Of a stretch of DNA of 64,000 nt, positions 35,296 to 44,257 are shown piece by piece. The DNA lies in NCBI RefSeq assembly GCF_014648435.1, contig NZ_BMRC01000003.1, forward strand, positions 1-64,000, in the 5' to 3' direction. Under the pieces are notes generated by a model, which saw only the letters and a list, made by a program, of their open reading frames with translations, ran no database searches and was not told where the DNA came from. Position numbers and translations under genes: made by a program. Position 1 is the stretch's first letter. Each line of letters begins with the position of its first letter. This DNA comes from Nonomuraea spiralis (GTDB lineage: Bacteria; Actinomycetota; Actinomycetes; Streptosporangiales; Streptosporangiaceae).

Positions 35296-36765
35296 GTGCC
35301 GACTCTCAGCGACCTCGTCGCCCGCCACACCGCACTCGACGAGGCGGACCTCGACTGGCTCCACTCGCTGGTCTCCGACTGGCAGCTGCTGGCCGACCTG
35401 TCCTTCGCCGACCTCATCCTGTGGGCGCCGCTGCTCGGTGAGAACGGCTGGATCGCCATCGCCCAGATGCGCCCCACCACCGGCCCCACCGTCTACCACG
35501 ACGACATCGTCGGCAGCGTGGCCGCCAGAGGCGAACGCCACCTCATCGACACCGCCTGGAACGAACGCCGCATCTGCCGCGAGGGCGACCCCGACTGGTC
35601 CACCGGCGTCCCGGTCCGCGAGGAGACGATCCCGGTGCGCCGCGCGGTCGACAACGGCGAGGGCCGCTTCCTCGGCGTGATCCAGCGCTCCACGAACCTG
35701 TCCTCGGCCCGCACCCCGTCCAGGCTGGAGCTGACCTACCTCCAGAGCGCGTCCGACCTGGCGCAGATGGTCGCCGAGGGGCGTTTCCCGTTCTCGGGGG
35801 AGGAGCCGATCCTGGTCCGCTCGCCCCGCGTCGGCGACGGCCTGCTCAGGCTCGACCGGGCCGGGCGCGTCACGTACGCCTCGCCCAACGCCCTGTCGGC
35901 CTACCGCAGGCTGGGCCTGCACGCAGACCTGGTCGGCGCCGAGCTGGGCCGGGTGACGGCGACGTTGTGCTACTCCGACGAGCCGATCAACGAAGACCTG
36001 ATGATCGTGGCCAGCGGACGGGCGGCCAAGGAGACCGAGGTCGAGTCGGGCGGCACGATCGTGCAGCTCAGGGCGATCCCGCTGATCGTGGGCGGCGGCC
36101 GCATCGGCGCGCTCGTACTGATCAGGGACGTCACAGAGCTGCGGCGGCGCGAGCGCGAGCTGATGACCAAGGACGCGACCATCCGCGAGATCCATCACCG
36201 CGTGAAGAACAACCTGCAGACCGTCGCCGCGCTCCTGCGCCTCCAGGCCCGGCGCCTTCAGGTGCCCGAAGGCCGCGAGGCGCTGGAGGAGGCCGTACGT
36301 CGCGTCGGCTCGATCGCCATCGTGCACGAGACGTTGTCGCACGCGCCGGAGGAGTTCGTCGACTTCGACGAGATCGCCGACCGGGTGATCGCGATGGCCG
36401 GCGAGGTGTCGGCGGCCGAGGCGGCGGTCATGCCCCGCCGGGTCGGCGCGTTCGGCGTGCTGCCCTCGCTCATCGCCACGCCGCTGGCCATGGCGCTGAC
36501 CGAGCTGCTGCAGAACGCGTTGCAACACGGACGCCCGAGGCGGCTGGAGGTGCTGGTCGAGCCCGCCCTCGACCGGCTGAACGTCACCGTCTGGGACGAC
36601 GGGCGCGGCCTTCCTGAGGACTTCGACCTGGACAAGTCCACCAGTCTGGGGCTGCAGATCGTCCGCACGCTGGTGGAGGGGGAGTTGTCGGGCAAGCTCA
36701 CGATCGAGCCGCGTGAGGGCGGCGGCACGCACGTCGGGTTGTCGATCCCGCTGCCGGCCGCCTGA
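35296..36765 (+). CDS. pdtaS: Cytosolic sensor histidine kinase PdtaS-like (GAF-PAS-HisKA_2)
   Basis: 489-residue soluble kinase. An N-terminal GAF-like domain (LLADLSFADLILWAPL, TGPTVYHDDIVG) is followed by a PAS domain (about residues 170-280) and a HisKA_2 box, EIHHRVKNNLQTV, with the phospho-His at 300/301; the ATPase domain contains TELLQNALQHG and DDGRGLP. This is the architecture of mycobacterial PdtaS, whose partner PdtaR is an ANTAR RNA-binding antiterminator; no pdtaR is in this window. whiB1 lies next to it, as in mycobacteria. The GTG start lacks a clear ribosome-binding site and may be leaderless. Confidence 0.92.
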   Translation: MPTLSDLVARHTALDEADLDWLHSLVSDWQLLADLSFADLILWAPLLGENGWIAIAQMRPTTGPTVYHDDIVGSVAARGERHLIDTAWNERRICREGDPDWSTGVPVREETIPVRRAVDNGEGRFLGVIQRSTNLSSARTPSRLELTYLQSASDLAQMVAEGRFPFSGEEPILVRSPRVGDGLLRLDRAGRVTYASPNALSAYRRLGLHADLVGAELGRVTATLCYSDEPINEDLMIVASGRAAKETEVESGGTIVQLRAIPLIVGGGRIGALVLIRDVTELRRRERELMTKDATIREIHHRVKNNLQTVAALLRLQARRLQVPEGREALEEAVRRVGSIAIVHETLSHAPEEFVDFDEIADRVIAMAGEVSAAEAAVMPRRVGAFGVLPSLIATPLAMALTELLQNALQHGRPRRLEVLVEPALDRLNVTVWDDGRGLPEDFDLDKSTSLGLQIVRTLVEGELSGKLTIEPREGGGTHVGLSIPLPAA

Positions 36766-36920
36766 TACGTGGTTCGGCCGGGCGATCCGCCTGGGGGCGG
36801 CGCGCCCGGCCGGTTGCGAACCTGTCCGCCGCGTGCTCGACGCGGCGGGGTCTTGGCGGAAACGTCGATCACGCCAAGCTGGGCGGCTCTGGTGGAGAAA
36901 GGCTGGTGGAGAAGGTCGGG

Positions 36921-37175
36921 TCAGGCGGAGGCGCGGGCACGCGCGCGGGCGGTGCGGCGCTTGAGGGCGCGGCGCTCGTCCTCGCTCAGGCCGCCCCAGA
37001 CGCCGGCGTCCTGTCCGGACTCCAGCGCCCACTTCAGGCAGGCGTCCATGGCCGGGCAGGACCGGCAGACCTGCTTGGCCTCGTCGATCTGCGACAGGGC
37101 GGGGCCGGTGTTGCCGATCGGGAAGAACAGCTCGGGGTCCACGTCACGGCAGGCAGCTCGGTGGCGCCAGTCCAT
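36921..37175 (-). CDS. whiB1: WhiB-family iron-sulfur regulator WhiB1
   Basis: 84-residue WhiB protein. Four cluster ligands C9, C37, C40 and C46 are present (AACRD; CRSCPAMDAC), with the GVWGG turn and a basic Arg-rich tail (KRRTARARARA) for DNA binding. Size and neighbourhood next to pdtaS indicate WhiB1, an essential [4Fe-4S] nitric-oxide-sensitive regulator that binds the principal sigma factor. A Crp-like site lies about 55 bases upstream; whiB1 is Crp-regulated in M. tuberculosis. Confidence 0.95.
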   Translation of the reverse strand: MDWRHRAACRDVDPELFFPIGNTGPALSQIDEAKQVCRSCPAMDACLKWALESGQDAGVWGGLSEDERRALKRRTARARARASA

Positions 37176-37229
37176 GCGTCCACTCCTTAGTAGATGGAAC
37201 CTTTGGTCGGCTCCGTGCGGCTACTACTT

Positions 37230-37245
37230 TGTGAAGAGTTTCACT
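37230..37245. promoter_or_regulatory. Crp-like site upstream of whiB1
   Basis: TGTGAAGAGTTTCACT fits TGTGA-N6-TCACA with one mismatch in the last base. It lies 55 bases before the whiB1 start codon, inside a 274-base intergenic region with no gene. Confidence 0.65.
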
Positions 37246-37449
37246 AACTCGCGCGAACATTACCCGGGACCAGGTATTGGGCCGGGGTTGTCCGCCTGAC
37301 CGCCGGAGGGCCTCGGGGTTGTTAAAGGTCCTACGTTCCGACGTCAGTCTTGAGCCTTCCAGCCACGCAGAGTGCACGCAAGAGGGTTGAGGCGAAGTTT
37401 TGGCGGTTATGGATGTCGGATGCGTCACACAATGACCGAATGTAACCGG

Positions 37450-38415
37450 CTAGACCAGAACTTGTAACGCGTTCGGGGTAGACCGGAACGTTACGGTTTC
37501 GCGTTCGCCCAGGTAGTCCCCGTCCAGCTGGAAGGCCACGGGACGGTCGGCCGTGAGGGTGAACTCGGCCTCGTCGTGCAACTGGACCAGGTGTTTGCCG
37601 GACGGGAGGGCGTCACTCTCCGTGAGGATACGCCGGATCAGCGCGGCGATCGGGAGGGGGCCCATCCGCTTCAGCCCGAGCAGGTCGAGGCCGGTCTCGA
37701 AGCTCGCCCACGGCGTCGGCGTCACCGGCTTGACGCCCACGTACGTCCACGGCGAGGTGTTGGAGATGATCGCCATGAACACGCCCTCGACCGCCGGGAT
37801 GCCCGGGCCGGTCAGCGTCATGGCGGGATGCCGCTTGTCCGTGGCCAGATAGTGCCGCAGAGCCGTGTTCACATACCGGGTCGGGGTAGCCTTCCGCCCG
37901 GTCCCCCGCAGGCCCTCCACGGCCCGTACGACCTCGGCGTCGTACCCCATGCCCGCGCAGAACGTGAAATACCTGCTGTGCCCCTCCCAAAGGGCCTGAC
38001 CCAGCCCCACGGTCCTGCGCCGGCCCTCCCTGAGCGCCTCCAGGACGGCGCCGGTGGCCTCGACCGGGTCGTTCGGCAGGCCCAGGCCGCGGGCGAACAC
38101 GTTCGCGCTGCCGCCGGGGATCACGATGAGGCCGGGGCGGCCGGCGCTGGGATCGTCGCCCACCGGGCCGTCGTGGCTGTCCACCGGGTTGAGCAGGCCG
38201 TTGACGGTCTCGTTGATGGTGCCGTCGCCGCCGAGCACCGCCACCACGTCGAAGCCCTTGGCGTGGGCCGTGGCCGCCAGCGCCGCCGCGTGCCCCCGGT
38301 AGCCGGTCTCCTCCACCGACAGCTCCACGGCCGCGCCGAGCGCGCGGATCAACACGTCCCTCGTGCGGGCGTTGGTGGTGGTGGCCTTGGGATTGACCAG
38401 CAACATTGCGCGCAT
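37450..38415 (-). CDS. Diacylglycerol/lipid kinase family protein
   Basis: 321-residue DAGK-catalytic-domain protein. The nucleotide motif GGDGTINETVNGL and the strand LLVNPKA near the N terminus are typical. A C-terminal beta-sandwich ends in VAFQLDGDYLG. The substrate may be diacylglycerol or another lipid alcohol. The position next to whiB1-pdtaS corresponds to Rv3218 in M. tuberculosis. Confidence 0.9.
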   Translation of the reverse strand: MRAMLLVNPKATTTNARTRDVLIRALGAAVELSVEETGYRGHAAALAATAHAKGFDVVAVLGGDGTINETVNGLLNPVDSHDGPVGDDPSAGRPGLIVIPGGSANVFARGLGLPNDPVEATGAVLEALREGRRRTVGLGQALWEGHSRYFTFCAGMGYDAEVVRAVEGLRGTGRKATPTRYVNTALRHYLATDKRHPAMTLTGPGIPAVEGVFMAIISNTSPWTYVGVKPVTPTPWASFETGLDLLGLKRMGPLPIAALIRRILTESDALPSGKHLVQLHDEAEFTLTADRPVAFQLDGDYLGERETVTFRSTPNALQVLV

Positions 38416-38504
38416 ATCGCCAGCGTAGCCGCTGATCGCCGCCCTGCTCGGGGTGGGGGAACATCCCCGGCGGGACCGGGCCGTGGGGCGAGTAGGGTTT
38501 GGCT

Positions 38505-38888
38505 GTGTCGAAGCGTCCGTGGAGTTTGCTCGTCGCCGCCGTCGTCGTGGCCGTGGAAGGGCTCATCGCCCTCGGCCTCGGGGTCTACGTCGCGGTGGAG
38601 ACAGTGGTGAGCACGCCTGACAACGTCACGACGGCCCTCGCCGAGTCGGCGTTCGGGTTGCTGGTCGGGGCCGGGCTGCTCTGGGTCGCCTGGGGCGGGC
38701 TGCTGCGGGCGGAGCGGTGGGGGAGGTCGCCCGGCGTGCTGGCGCAGATCTTCCTGCTGCCCGTCGGGGTCACGCTCATCCAGTCGGACCAGCCACAGAT
38801 CGGCGTACCGCTGATCGTGGTCGCCCTGACCGGGCTGGTGGCGCTGCTCGCGCCCCCCACCACCCATGCTCTCTACGGGGACGGTTAG
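38505..38888 (+). CDS. Small four-helix membrane protein (Rv3217c-like)
   Basis: 127-residue integral membrane protein with four hydrophobic segments and few loops. GTG start with GTAGGG upstream. It corresponds by position to Rv3217c of mycobacteria. It has no catalytic motif; function unknown. It converges on the sigma-factor gene with a 4-base overlap of stops. Confidence 0.8.
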   Translation: MSKRPWSLLVAAVVVAVEGLIALGLGVYVAVETVVSTPDNVTTALAESAFGLLVGAGLLWVAWGGLLRAERWGRSPGVLAQIFLLPVGVTLIQSDQPQIGVPLIVVALTGLVALLAPPTTHALYGDG

Positions 38889-39664
38889 TCCTCCGCGGTC
38901 AGCCCCTCACGCAACTGGGCGAGGGTACGGGCCAGCAACCGGGACACGTGCATCTGCGAGATGCCGAGCTCGGTCGCGATCTGCGACTGCGTCATGTTGC
39001 CGAAGAACCGCAGCAGCAGGATGCGCTTCTCGCGCGGCGGCAGCCGTTCGAGCAGCGGCTTGAGCGACTCGCGGTATTCGACGCCCTCCAGCGACTCGTC
39101 CACGATGCCCAGCGAGTCGGACACCGCGGGGGCGTCGTCGTCGCCGGAGTCGGGCGCGTCGAGGGAGACCGTGGAGTAGGCGTTGGCCGACTCAAGGCCC
39201 TCCAGCACCTCCTCCTCGGTCATCTTGAGGTAGGCGGCCAGCTCGGCGACGGTGGGCGCGCGGCCCTCGCGCTGCGACAGGTCGCTGATGGCCTTGGTCA
39301 GCGAGAGCTTCAACTCCTGCAGGCGGCGCGGCACGCGGACCGCCCAGCCCTTGTCGCGGAAGTGCCGCTTGATCTCGCCGACGATGGTCGGCGTGGCGTA
39401 GGTGGAGAACTCCACCCCGCGCTTGAGATCGAACCGGTCGATCGACTTGATCAGGCCGATCGTGGCGACCTGGGTGAGGTCGTCGAGCCACTCGCCCCTG
39501 TTGCGGAAACGACGGGCCAGGTACTCGACCAGTGGAAGGTGAAGCTCGACCAGCTCGTCCCTGATGCGCTGGCGGCGCGGTTCCTCGGGACCCAGCTCGG
39601 CCAGCTCGGCGAAGAGCATGCGGGCGCGAACCCTGTCGGGCACGGCGTGTTCGCTGGTGGCCAT
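38885..39664 (-). CDS. Group 3 sigma factor of the SigB/SigF/SigG family
   Basis: About 259-residue stress/development sigma factor. Region 2 reads DLTQVATIGLIKSIDRFDLKRGVEFSTYATPTIVGEIKRHFRDK, region 3 LQELKLSLTKAISDL, region 4 LPPREKRILLLRFFGNMTQSQIATELG with a helix-turn-helix. The anti-sigma gene lies directly upstream and its TGA overlaps an alternative GTG start (39685). I chose ATG 39664, which has AGGA/GGAG upstream. The partner kinase-type anti-sigma factor controls it; an anti-anti-sigma gene is not adjacent. Confidence 0.93.
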   Translation of the reverse strand: MATSEHAVPDRVRARMLFAELAELGPEEPRRQRIRDELVELHLPLVEYLARRFRNRGEWLDDLTQVATIGLIKSIDRFDLKRGVEFSTYATPTIVGEIKRHFRDKGWAVRVPRRLQELKLSLTKAISDLSQREGRAPTVAELAAYLKMTEEEVLEGLESANAYSTVSLDAPDSGDDDAPAVSDSLGIVDESLEGVEYRESLKPLLERLPPREKRILLLRFFGNMTQSQIATELGISQMHVSRLLARTLAQLREGLTAED

Positions 39665-39681
39665 GGCTCCAGTCCTTTCCG

Positions 39682-40107
39682 TCACGCCGGCCTCGCTGCG
39701 CCTCGGCGCTTACGCAGGACGATCGCCATGCGGTCGGGGGAGTCGGTCACGGCGTCGACGTCGTCGGCCAGGGCGGTCAGCACCATCCAGGCGAAGTCGT
39801 CGCGCTTGGGGGCCGAGCTGCCGACCGTGGCCACCTCGACGCTGACCTTCATCTCGTCGCCGGTCAGCTCGAACTCGGCGGTCAGGTCGGTGCCCGGGAC
39901 CGCCTCGCTCAGCAACATGGCGCACGCCTCGTCGACCGCGATGCGCAGATCTTCGATCTCGTCCAGGGTGAAGTCAAGCCGGGCGGCCAGTCCGGCGGTA
40001 GCCGTACGCAGCACAGACAGGTAGGCACTCGCGGCCGGGAGCCTGATGCTCACCACGTCACGGATGCCGGCCACGCCCTCCGTACGCGTCTCGGTTTCCT
40101 CGGTCAC
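39682..40107 (-). CDS. Anti-sigma factor, RsbW-like GHKL ATPase
   Basis: 141-residue protein of the histidine-kinase-like ATPase fold. The N-box region DEIEDLRIAVDEACAMLLSEA (Glu and Asp for magnesium) is typical of RsbW/SpoIIAB-type anti-sigma factors of actinobacteria. It precedes the sigma factor in a two-gene operon and should sequester it until an anti-anti-sigma protein intervenes. Confidence 0.9.
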   Translation of the reverse strand: MTEETETRTEGVAGIRDVVSIRLPAASAYLSVLRTATAGLAARLDFTLDEIEDLRIAVDEACAMLLSEAVPGTDLTAEFELTGDEMKVSVEVATVGSSAPKRDDFAWMVLTALADDVDAVTDSPDRMAIVLRKRRGAARPA

Positions 40108-40190
40108 GTTCCTCCTCGCGTTTCCGACGCCAACTGCAACTTACCGCCCCTGAGAGGTCCTTGGCGGATTCAGACTCGCCATCAACGGAA

Positions 40191-40225
40191 AAGGCTCTGT
40201 GCGGTCTGGAACCACACAGAGCCTT
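40191..40225 (-). terminator. sodN terminator
   Basis: An 11-bp stem AAGGCTCTGTG / CACAGAGCCTT with a 13-base loop starts 10 bases after the sodN stop. On the minus strand it is followed by TTTTCC. Confidence 0.8.
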
Positions 40226-40235
40226 ATATGCCGTT

Positions 40236-40637
40236 TTAGGCGGCCTTGGTCTCCCAGAAGATCTTGGAGATCTCGTCGATCTTGCCCAGGAGCTCGTCGG
40301 CCTTGCCGCCGTCGACCGTGCCCTTGGCGGCCGCGGCGCCCGCGAGCTTCGTGGCCTCCCAGAAGAGCTGGTGCAGCTGAGGGTACTGCTCCAGGTGCGG
40401 GGGCTTGAAGTAGTCGGTCCAGAGCACCCACAGGTGGTGCTTGACCAGCTCGGCGCGCTGCTCCTTGATGATGAGCGCGCGGGTACGGAAGACCGGGTCG
40501 TCGCTGGCCTCGTACTTCTCCATGATCGCCTTGACCGACTCGGCCTCGATCCGGGCCTGGGCGGGGTCGTAGACCCCACAGGGCAGGTCGCAGTGGGCGG
40601 AAGCGACATGCTTGGGTCGTAGCAGTCGTGCGAGCAT
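40236..40637 (-). CDS. sodN: Nickel superoxide dismutase precursor
   Basis: 133-residue precursor. The start is fixed by homology and a GGAAGGA ribosome-binding site. A 14-residue propeptide (MLARLLRPKHVASA) precedes the mature N terminus HCDLPCGVYDP, the nickel hook: His1 amine/imidazole plus Cys2 and Cys6 bind Ni. The rest is the four-helix bundle. It removes superoxide in the cytoplasm after cleavage of the propeptide by SodX, which is encoded divergently 89 bases away. Confidence 0.97.
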   Translation of the reverse strand: MLARLLRPKHVASAHCDLPCGVYDPAQARIEAESVKAIMEKYEASDDPVFRTRALIIKEQRAELVKHHLWVLWTDYFKPPHLEQYPQLHQLFWEATKLAGAAAAKGTVDGGKADELLGKIDEISKIFWETKAA

Positions 40638-40726
40638 CAGAAAGTCCTTCCTTGATGCTGAATCAGCTTGGTCCACAACCGACCTTACTCGGGTCCCAAG
40701 GCCCGTGGAGTAGGGGGTCTCTGCCC

Positions 40727-41020
40727 ATGAGAGTGCGTGTCGAGGGCGATTCGATGCGTCCCGCGCTGGTCCCCGGAGACTGGCTTCTCGTACGCAGGGG
40801 AGCGGCCGTCCACCCGGGTGACCTCGTCGTGGCCAGGCTGCCCGGTGATCCCGATCGGCTCATCGTGAAGCGCGCCCAATGGCACGGCGCGGACGGCTGG
40901 TGGCTGGAGAGCGACAACCAGCAGGCGAGCGGCCGGCGTGACAGCTGGGACTTCGGGCCGGTCGAGGAGATCGTCGGGCGTGTCGTGCTGCGCTACTGGC
41001 CGCTGATGCGCCGCGGATGA
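40727..41020 (+). CDS. sodX: Nickel superoxide dismutase maturation peptidase SodX
   Basis: 97-residue S24/S26-type signal-peptidase-like protease. The catalytic Ser9 lies in GDSMRP and the general-base Lys48 in LIVKRA. It lacks a membrane anchor, as expected for the cytosolic NiSOD processing peptidase. The divergent position beside sodN supports the assignment. Confidence 0.94.
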   Translation: MRVRVEGDSMRPALVPGDWLLVRRGAAVHPGDLVVARLPGDPDRLIVKRAQWHGADGWWLESDNQQASGRRDSWDFGPVEEIVGRVVLRYWPLMRRG

Positions 41021-41054
41021 CCCTCCGGCCCCTTCGGCGCCCGTACGTGACCGT

Positions 41055-41483
41055 TCAGCTCTCTTGGGCGCTCCTGCGGCGCCGGTAGGCGGCCACGTTG
41101 GCGCGCGTGGCGCAGCGGGGGGAGCAGTAGCGGCGGGAGCGGTTGGAGGAGGTGTCGAGGAAGGCGCGGGCGCAGCGCGGCTCGTGGCAGCGGCCCAGCC
41201 GGTCGGCGCCCAGCTCGGCGACGACGGCGGCCAGGCCCATCACCGCGCTCGCCGCGGAGTCCTCGGCCAGGTGGAGGTGCCAGCCCTGGCCGTCGTGGTC
41301 GGACAGCCGCGGGTGCACGGGATAGCGTACGAGCAGGGCGTTGAGGCGTTCGGCCACCGCCCGCGCGTCTCCCGCGACGTCGAACACGGAGGCCAGCTCG
41401 GCGCGCAGGCCGGTCAGCTCCGGGGGCGGGGCGGGGTCGTTGATCAGGCGGACCGCCCACTCGGCGTAAGAGGTCAGGTCCAT
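41055..41483 (-). CDS. CGNR zinc-finger domain protein
   Basis: 142-residue probable transcription factor. The N-terminal part matches the ABATE (stress-sensing) domain typical of this family, though shortened. The C-terminal zinc finger reads RCHEPRCARAFLD..RYCSPRCATRANVAAYR. This is a common actinomycete regulator type; targets are unknown. Confidence 0.88.
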   Translation of the reverse strand: MDLTSYAEWAVRLINDPAPPPELTGLRAELASVFDVAGDARAVAERLNALLVRYPVHPRLSDHDGQGWHLHLAEDSAASAVMGLAAVVAELGADRLGRCHEPRCARAFLDTSSNRSRRYCSPRCATRANVAAYRRRRSAQES

Positions 41484-41539
41484 GCGGGAGTATTACACGA
41501 GTTGCCGGGCCCCCGGGACTCCCCGGGGGCCCGGGCGGG

Positions 41540-42283
41540 TCACTCCTCCGGGTGCAGCACCCGGTGCAGGAACGTGCGGGTGCGCTCGTGCTGCGGGTCG
41601 CCGATCACCTGGGCGGGGTCGCCGTCCTCGACGATGACGCCGCCGTCCATGAACACCACCCGGTCGGCCACCTGGCGGGCGAATCCCATCTCGTGCGTGA
41701 CGACGAGCATGGTCATGCCCTCCTCGGCCAGCTTGCGCATGACCGTGAGCACGTCCCCGACCAGTTCGGGGTCGAGCGCCGAGGTGGGCTCGTCGAACAA
41801 CATCAGGTCGGGGTTCATCGCCAGGGCCCTGGCGATGGCCACCCGCTGCTGCTGCCCGCCGGAGAGCTGGGCGGGGTAGGAGTCGCACTTGGCGCCGACG
41901 CCCACCTTCTCCAGGTTCTCCCGGGCCACGACCTCGGCCTCCCGCTTGCCGCGCTTCAGCACGCGCTGCTGGGCGATCATGACGTTCTGCAGCGCGGTCA
42001 TGTGCGGGAACAGGTTGAACTGCTGGAAGACCATCCCGATGCGGCGTCGTACGGCGTCGATGTCGGCGTCGGGATCGGTCACCTCCACACCCTGCACGCA
42101 CACCTGGCCCCTCGTGGGCTGCTCCAGCAGGTTCACGCAGCGCAGCAGCGTGGACTTGCCCGAGCCGGACGGCCCGATGACGCAGACCACCTGGCCCGGC
42201 TCGACCGTCATGTCGATGCCCTTGAGCACCTGGTTCCCGCCGAAGTACTTGTGCAGGTCTCGTAGCTCGATGGCGTGCGTCAT
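41540..42283 (-). CDS. Polar amino-acid ABC transporter ATPase (GlnQ-like)
   Basis: 247-residue ABC ATPase: Walker [11 protein letters not shown] loop [11 protein letters not shown] (typical of amino-acid importers), signature LSGGQQQR, Walker [15 protein letters not shown] and switch His in [11 protein letters not shown]. It is the last gene of a three-gene importer operon and overlaps the permease by 4 bases. The likely substrate is glutamine, glutamate, arginine or a related polar amino acid. Confidence 0.95.
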   Translation of the reverse strand: MTHAIELRDLHKYFGGNQVLKGIDMTVEPGQVVCVIGPSGSGKSTLLRCVNLLEQPTRGQVCVQGVEVTDPDADIDAVRRRIGMVFQQFNLFPHMTALQNVMIAQQRVLKRGKREAEVVARENLEKVGVGAKCDSYPAQLSGGQQQRVAIARALAMNPDLMLFDEPTSALDPELVGDVLTVMRKLAEEGMTMLVVTHEMGFARQVADRVVFMDGGVIVEDGDPAQVIGDPQHERTRTFLHRVLHPEE

Positions 42284-43107
42284 TGGCTCCTCCGCTTACG
42301 CCCCTCAAGCCGGGACGCGAGGTACCCCAGCGGGATCGTGACGATCAGGTACGTCACGCCGGCGACCATGATGGGCGTGGCGTTGGCGTACTGGGAGGCC
42401 AGGTCGTTGCCGAACTTGGCCAGCTCGACGTACTCGCCGGAGACGCCCAGGAACAGCACCAGCGAGGAGTCCTTGAGCAGGGACACGAACTGGTTGGTCG
42501 TCGGCGGGATCACCATGCGGATGGCCTGCGGGATGACCACCGTCACCTGCGCCCTGGTCGCCGACATGCCGAGCGACCTGGCCGCCTCCGTCTGGCCCCT
42601 CGGGACCGCCTGGAGACCGGCCCGGAAGACCTCCGCCTGGTAGGCGGCGCCGACCAGGCCGAGGCCCAGGATGCCCTGTCCGTACGTGCCGAACGGCACC
42701 TGGAACCCGGGCAACGCCAGCGGCAGGAAGGTGATCATCAGGAAGATCAGCAGCGCGGGCAGGCCACGGAAGATCTCGATGTAGATGACCGCGATCCACC
42801 GGTACGGCCGCACCTGCGACAACCGCATGAGCGCGAGCAGCAACCCGAACACGAACGAGACGAGGAAGCCGCCCACCGTGTAGATGATCGTGTTCCGCAA
42901 CGCGACCGTGAACAGGTCGGGCAGCGCCTGCTCGGCCACGTCGACCTTGGCGAAGTTCTGCGCGAGGCTCGCCCAGTCCGCGTACAGGGCCACGGCGACC
43001 AGCGCGGCCGCCAGCACGACGTACTGGACGGCGCGCGTGATCCGCTGCTTCTTCCGAGGGCTGAGCCCGGCTCGGCCAGGCTCAGCGGTCTTCGGCTGTT
43101 CGGCCAT
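42280..43107 (-). CDS. Polar amino-acid ABC transporter permease
   Basis: 275-residue permease of the HisM/GlnP type: about five membrane segments and the EAA motif [24 protein letters not shown] charged N-terminal tail of about 25 residues precedes the first helix. As the only permease gene, it probably works as a homodimer. It starts 4 bases after the binding-protein stop and overlaps the ATPase gene (ATGA). Confidence 0.95.
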   Translation of the reverse strand: MAEQPKTAEPGRAGLSPRKKQRITRAVQYVVLAAALVAVALYADWASLAQNFAKVDVAEQALPDLFTVALRNTIIYTVGGFLVSFVFGLLLALMRLSQVRPYRWIAVIYIEIFRGLPALLIFLMITFLPLALPGFQVPFGTYGQGILGLGLVGAAYQAEVFRAGLQAVPRGQTEAARSLGMSATRAQVTVVIPQAIRMVIPPTTNQFVSLLKDSSLVLFLGVSGEYVELAKFGNDLASQYANATPIMVAGVTYLIVTIPLGYLASRLEGRKRRSQ

Positions 43108-43110
43108 GGA

Positions 43111-43968
43111 TCAGCCCAGCTCGCCGGGCTTCTTGCCGAACCACTTCACGTAGATCTTCTCGTAGTTGCCGTCCTGCTTGGCCTTGGTGATCTCCTCGTT
43201 GATCGTCTTGAGGAGGGTGGGGTCGGCGCCCTTCTTCAGGCCGATGCCGTACTGCTCGCCGGTGTCCAGGCTGGCGATCAGCTCGAACTTCTCGGCGATC
43301 TCCGGCTTCTTCAGCCAGGTCAGGACCACGGGGAGGTCCTGGACGATCGCGTCGGCCTGCCCGGCCTGGAGGGCCAGGAGCTCCTTGGCCGAGTCGGCGT
43401 ACTCGGTGGGGTTGAAGCCCTGCTTCTTGACGTAGTCGAGGCCGGTCGTGCTGGCCTGGGCGCCCAGCTTGAGGTTCTTGGCCTTGATGTCCTCGAGCGA
43501 CTTCGCGCCCGTGCCCTTCTTGGCGAGCAGCGCCTGGGTGGCGTCGAAGTAGGGCTCGGAGAAGTCGATGTTCTGCTTGCGCTCGTCGGTGATCGTCATG
43601 CCGGCGGCGGCCACGTCGCACTTGCCCGCGGCCATGGCGGCACCACTCTTGATCACCGCGAAGTCGATGTCCACGATGTTCTGGGTCACGCCCAGCTTCT
43701 TCGCGGCGAGGTCGACGATGTCCACGTCGAACCCGACGATCTTGCCGCTGTCGTCCTTGAACTGGAACGGCTCGTACGGGATGTTCGTGCAGACCGTGAG
43801 CTTGCCGGGCTGGACGAGCTTCACGCCGCCGGCCGCGGACGCGCTCGCGCCGGTGGTGCCGGAGGAGGAGCCTCCGGACTCGCTGCCACAGGCGCTGAGG
43901 GCGAGAGCGGCGGTCAGGGCGAGCGCGCCGACAGCGTAGCCACGGCGGCCCTTGGGGCTGAGGGCCAT
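43111..43968 (-). CDS. Amino-acid ABC transporter substrate-binding lipoprotein
   Basis: 285-residue type II binding protein. The lipobox is ALSAC (Cys about 26), followed by a Ser/Gly linker. The domain pattern NIPYEPFQFKDDSGKIVGFDVDIVD and KCDVAAAGMTITDERKQNIDFS is typical of polar amino-acid receptors. It is the first gene of the importer operon. Confidence 0.95.
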   Translation of the reverse strand: MALSPKGRRGYAVGALALTAALALSACGSESGGSSSGTTGASASAAGGVKLVQPGKLTVCTNIPYEPFQFKDDSGKIVGFDVDIVDLAAKKLGVTQNIVDIDFAVIKSGAAMAAGKCDVAAAGMTITDERKQNIDFSEPYFDATQALLAKKGTGAKSLEDIKAKNLKLGAQASTTGLDYVKKQGFNPTEYADSAKELLALQAGQADAIVQDLPVVLTWLKKPEIAEKFELIASLDTGEQYGIGLKKGADPTLLKTINEEITKAKQDGNYEKIYVKWFGKKPGELG

Positions 43969-44257
43969 GTACGGCCTCCTCGAAGAGTTATGCCACGTAA
44001 CTTGCGTTTTGTGCAGTTTAAAGGGGGTTTAGCTGCGGTCCGTCATCCCGCGTTTAACAATGCGTCAACGGAACGGCGTCGGCTCCGACACCATCGGCCA
44101 TCTGCCCATCTCACCATGTGGCACTATGGGGAGACGGGTGACCCCCGTAACCCCTCAGAGACGACCGACGAGGGGAGCTTGGCGACTACCGAAGCCAGCC
44201 CACTCGCGCTCGTACGCCGAAGGTTTCTTCCGCTCCGATTGACTTACAGGGGTCGCC

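Noticed and set aside
37144..37428. 94-residue minus-strand frame over the whiB1 promoter
   Set aside because: It overlaps the whiB1 start and the Crp-like site; poor codon usage and no family match.
37438..37465. Possible DasR (dre) site containing CTGGTCTAG on the minus strand
   Set aside because: Only one half matches; it overlaps the stop codon of the lipid kinase gene, not a promoter.
44060..44242. 60-residue open frame before the malic enzyme
   Set aside because: No ribosome-binding site, Arg/Pro-rich, atypical composition; probably leader DNA.
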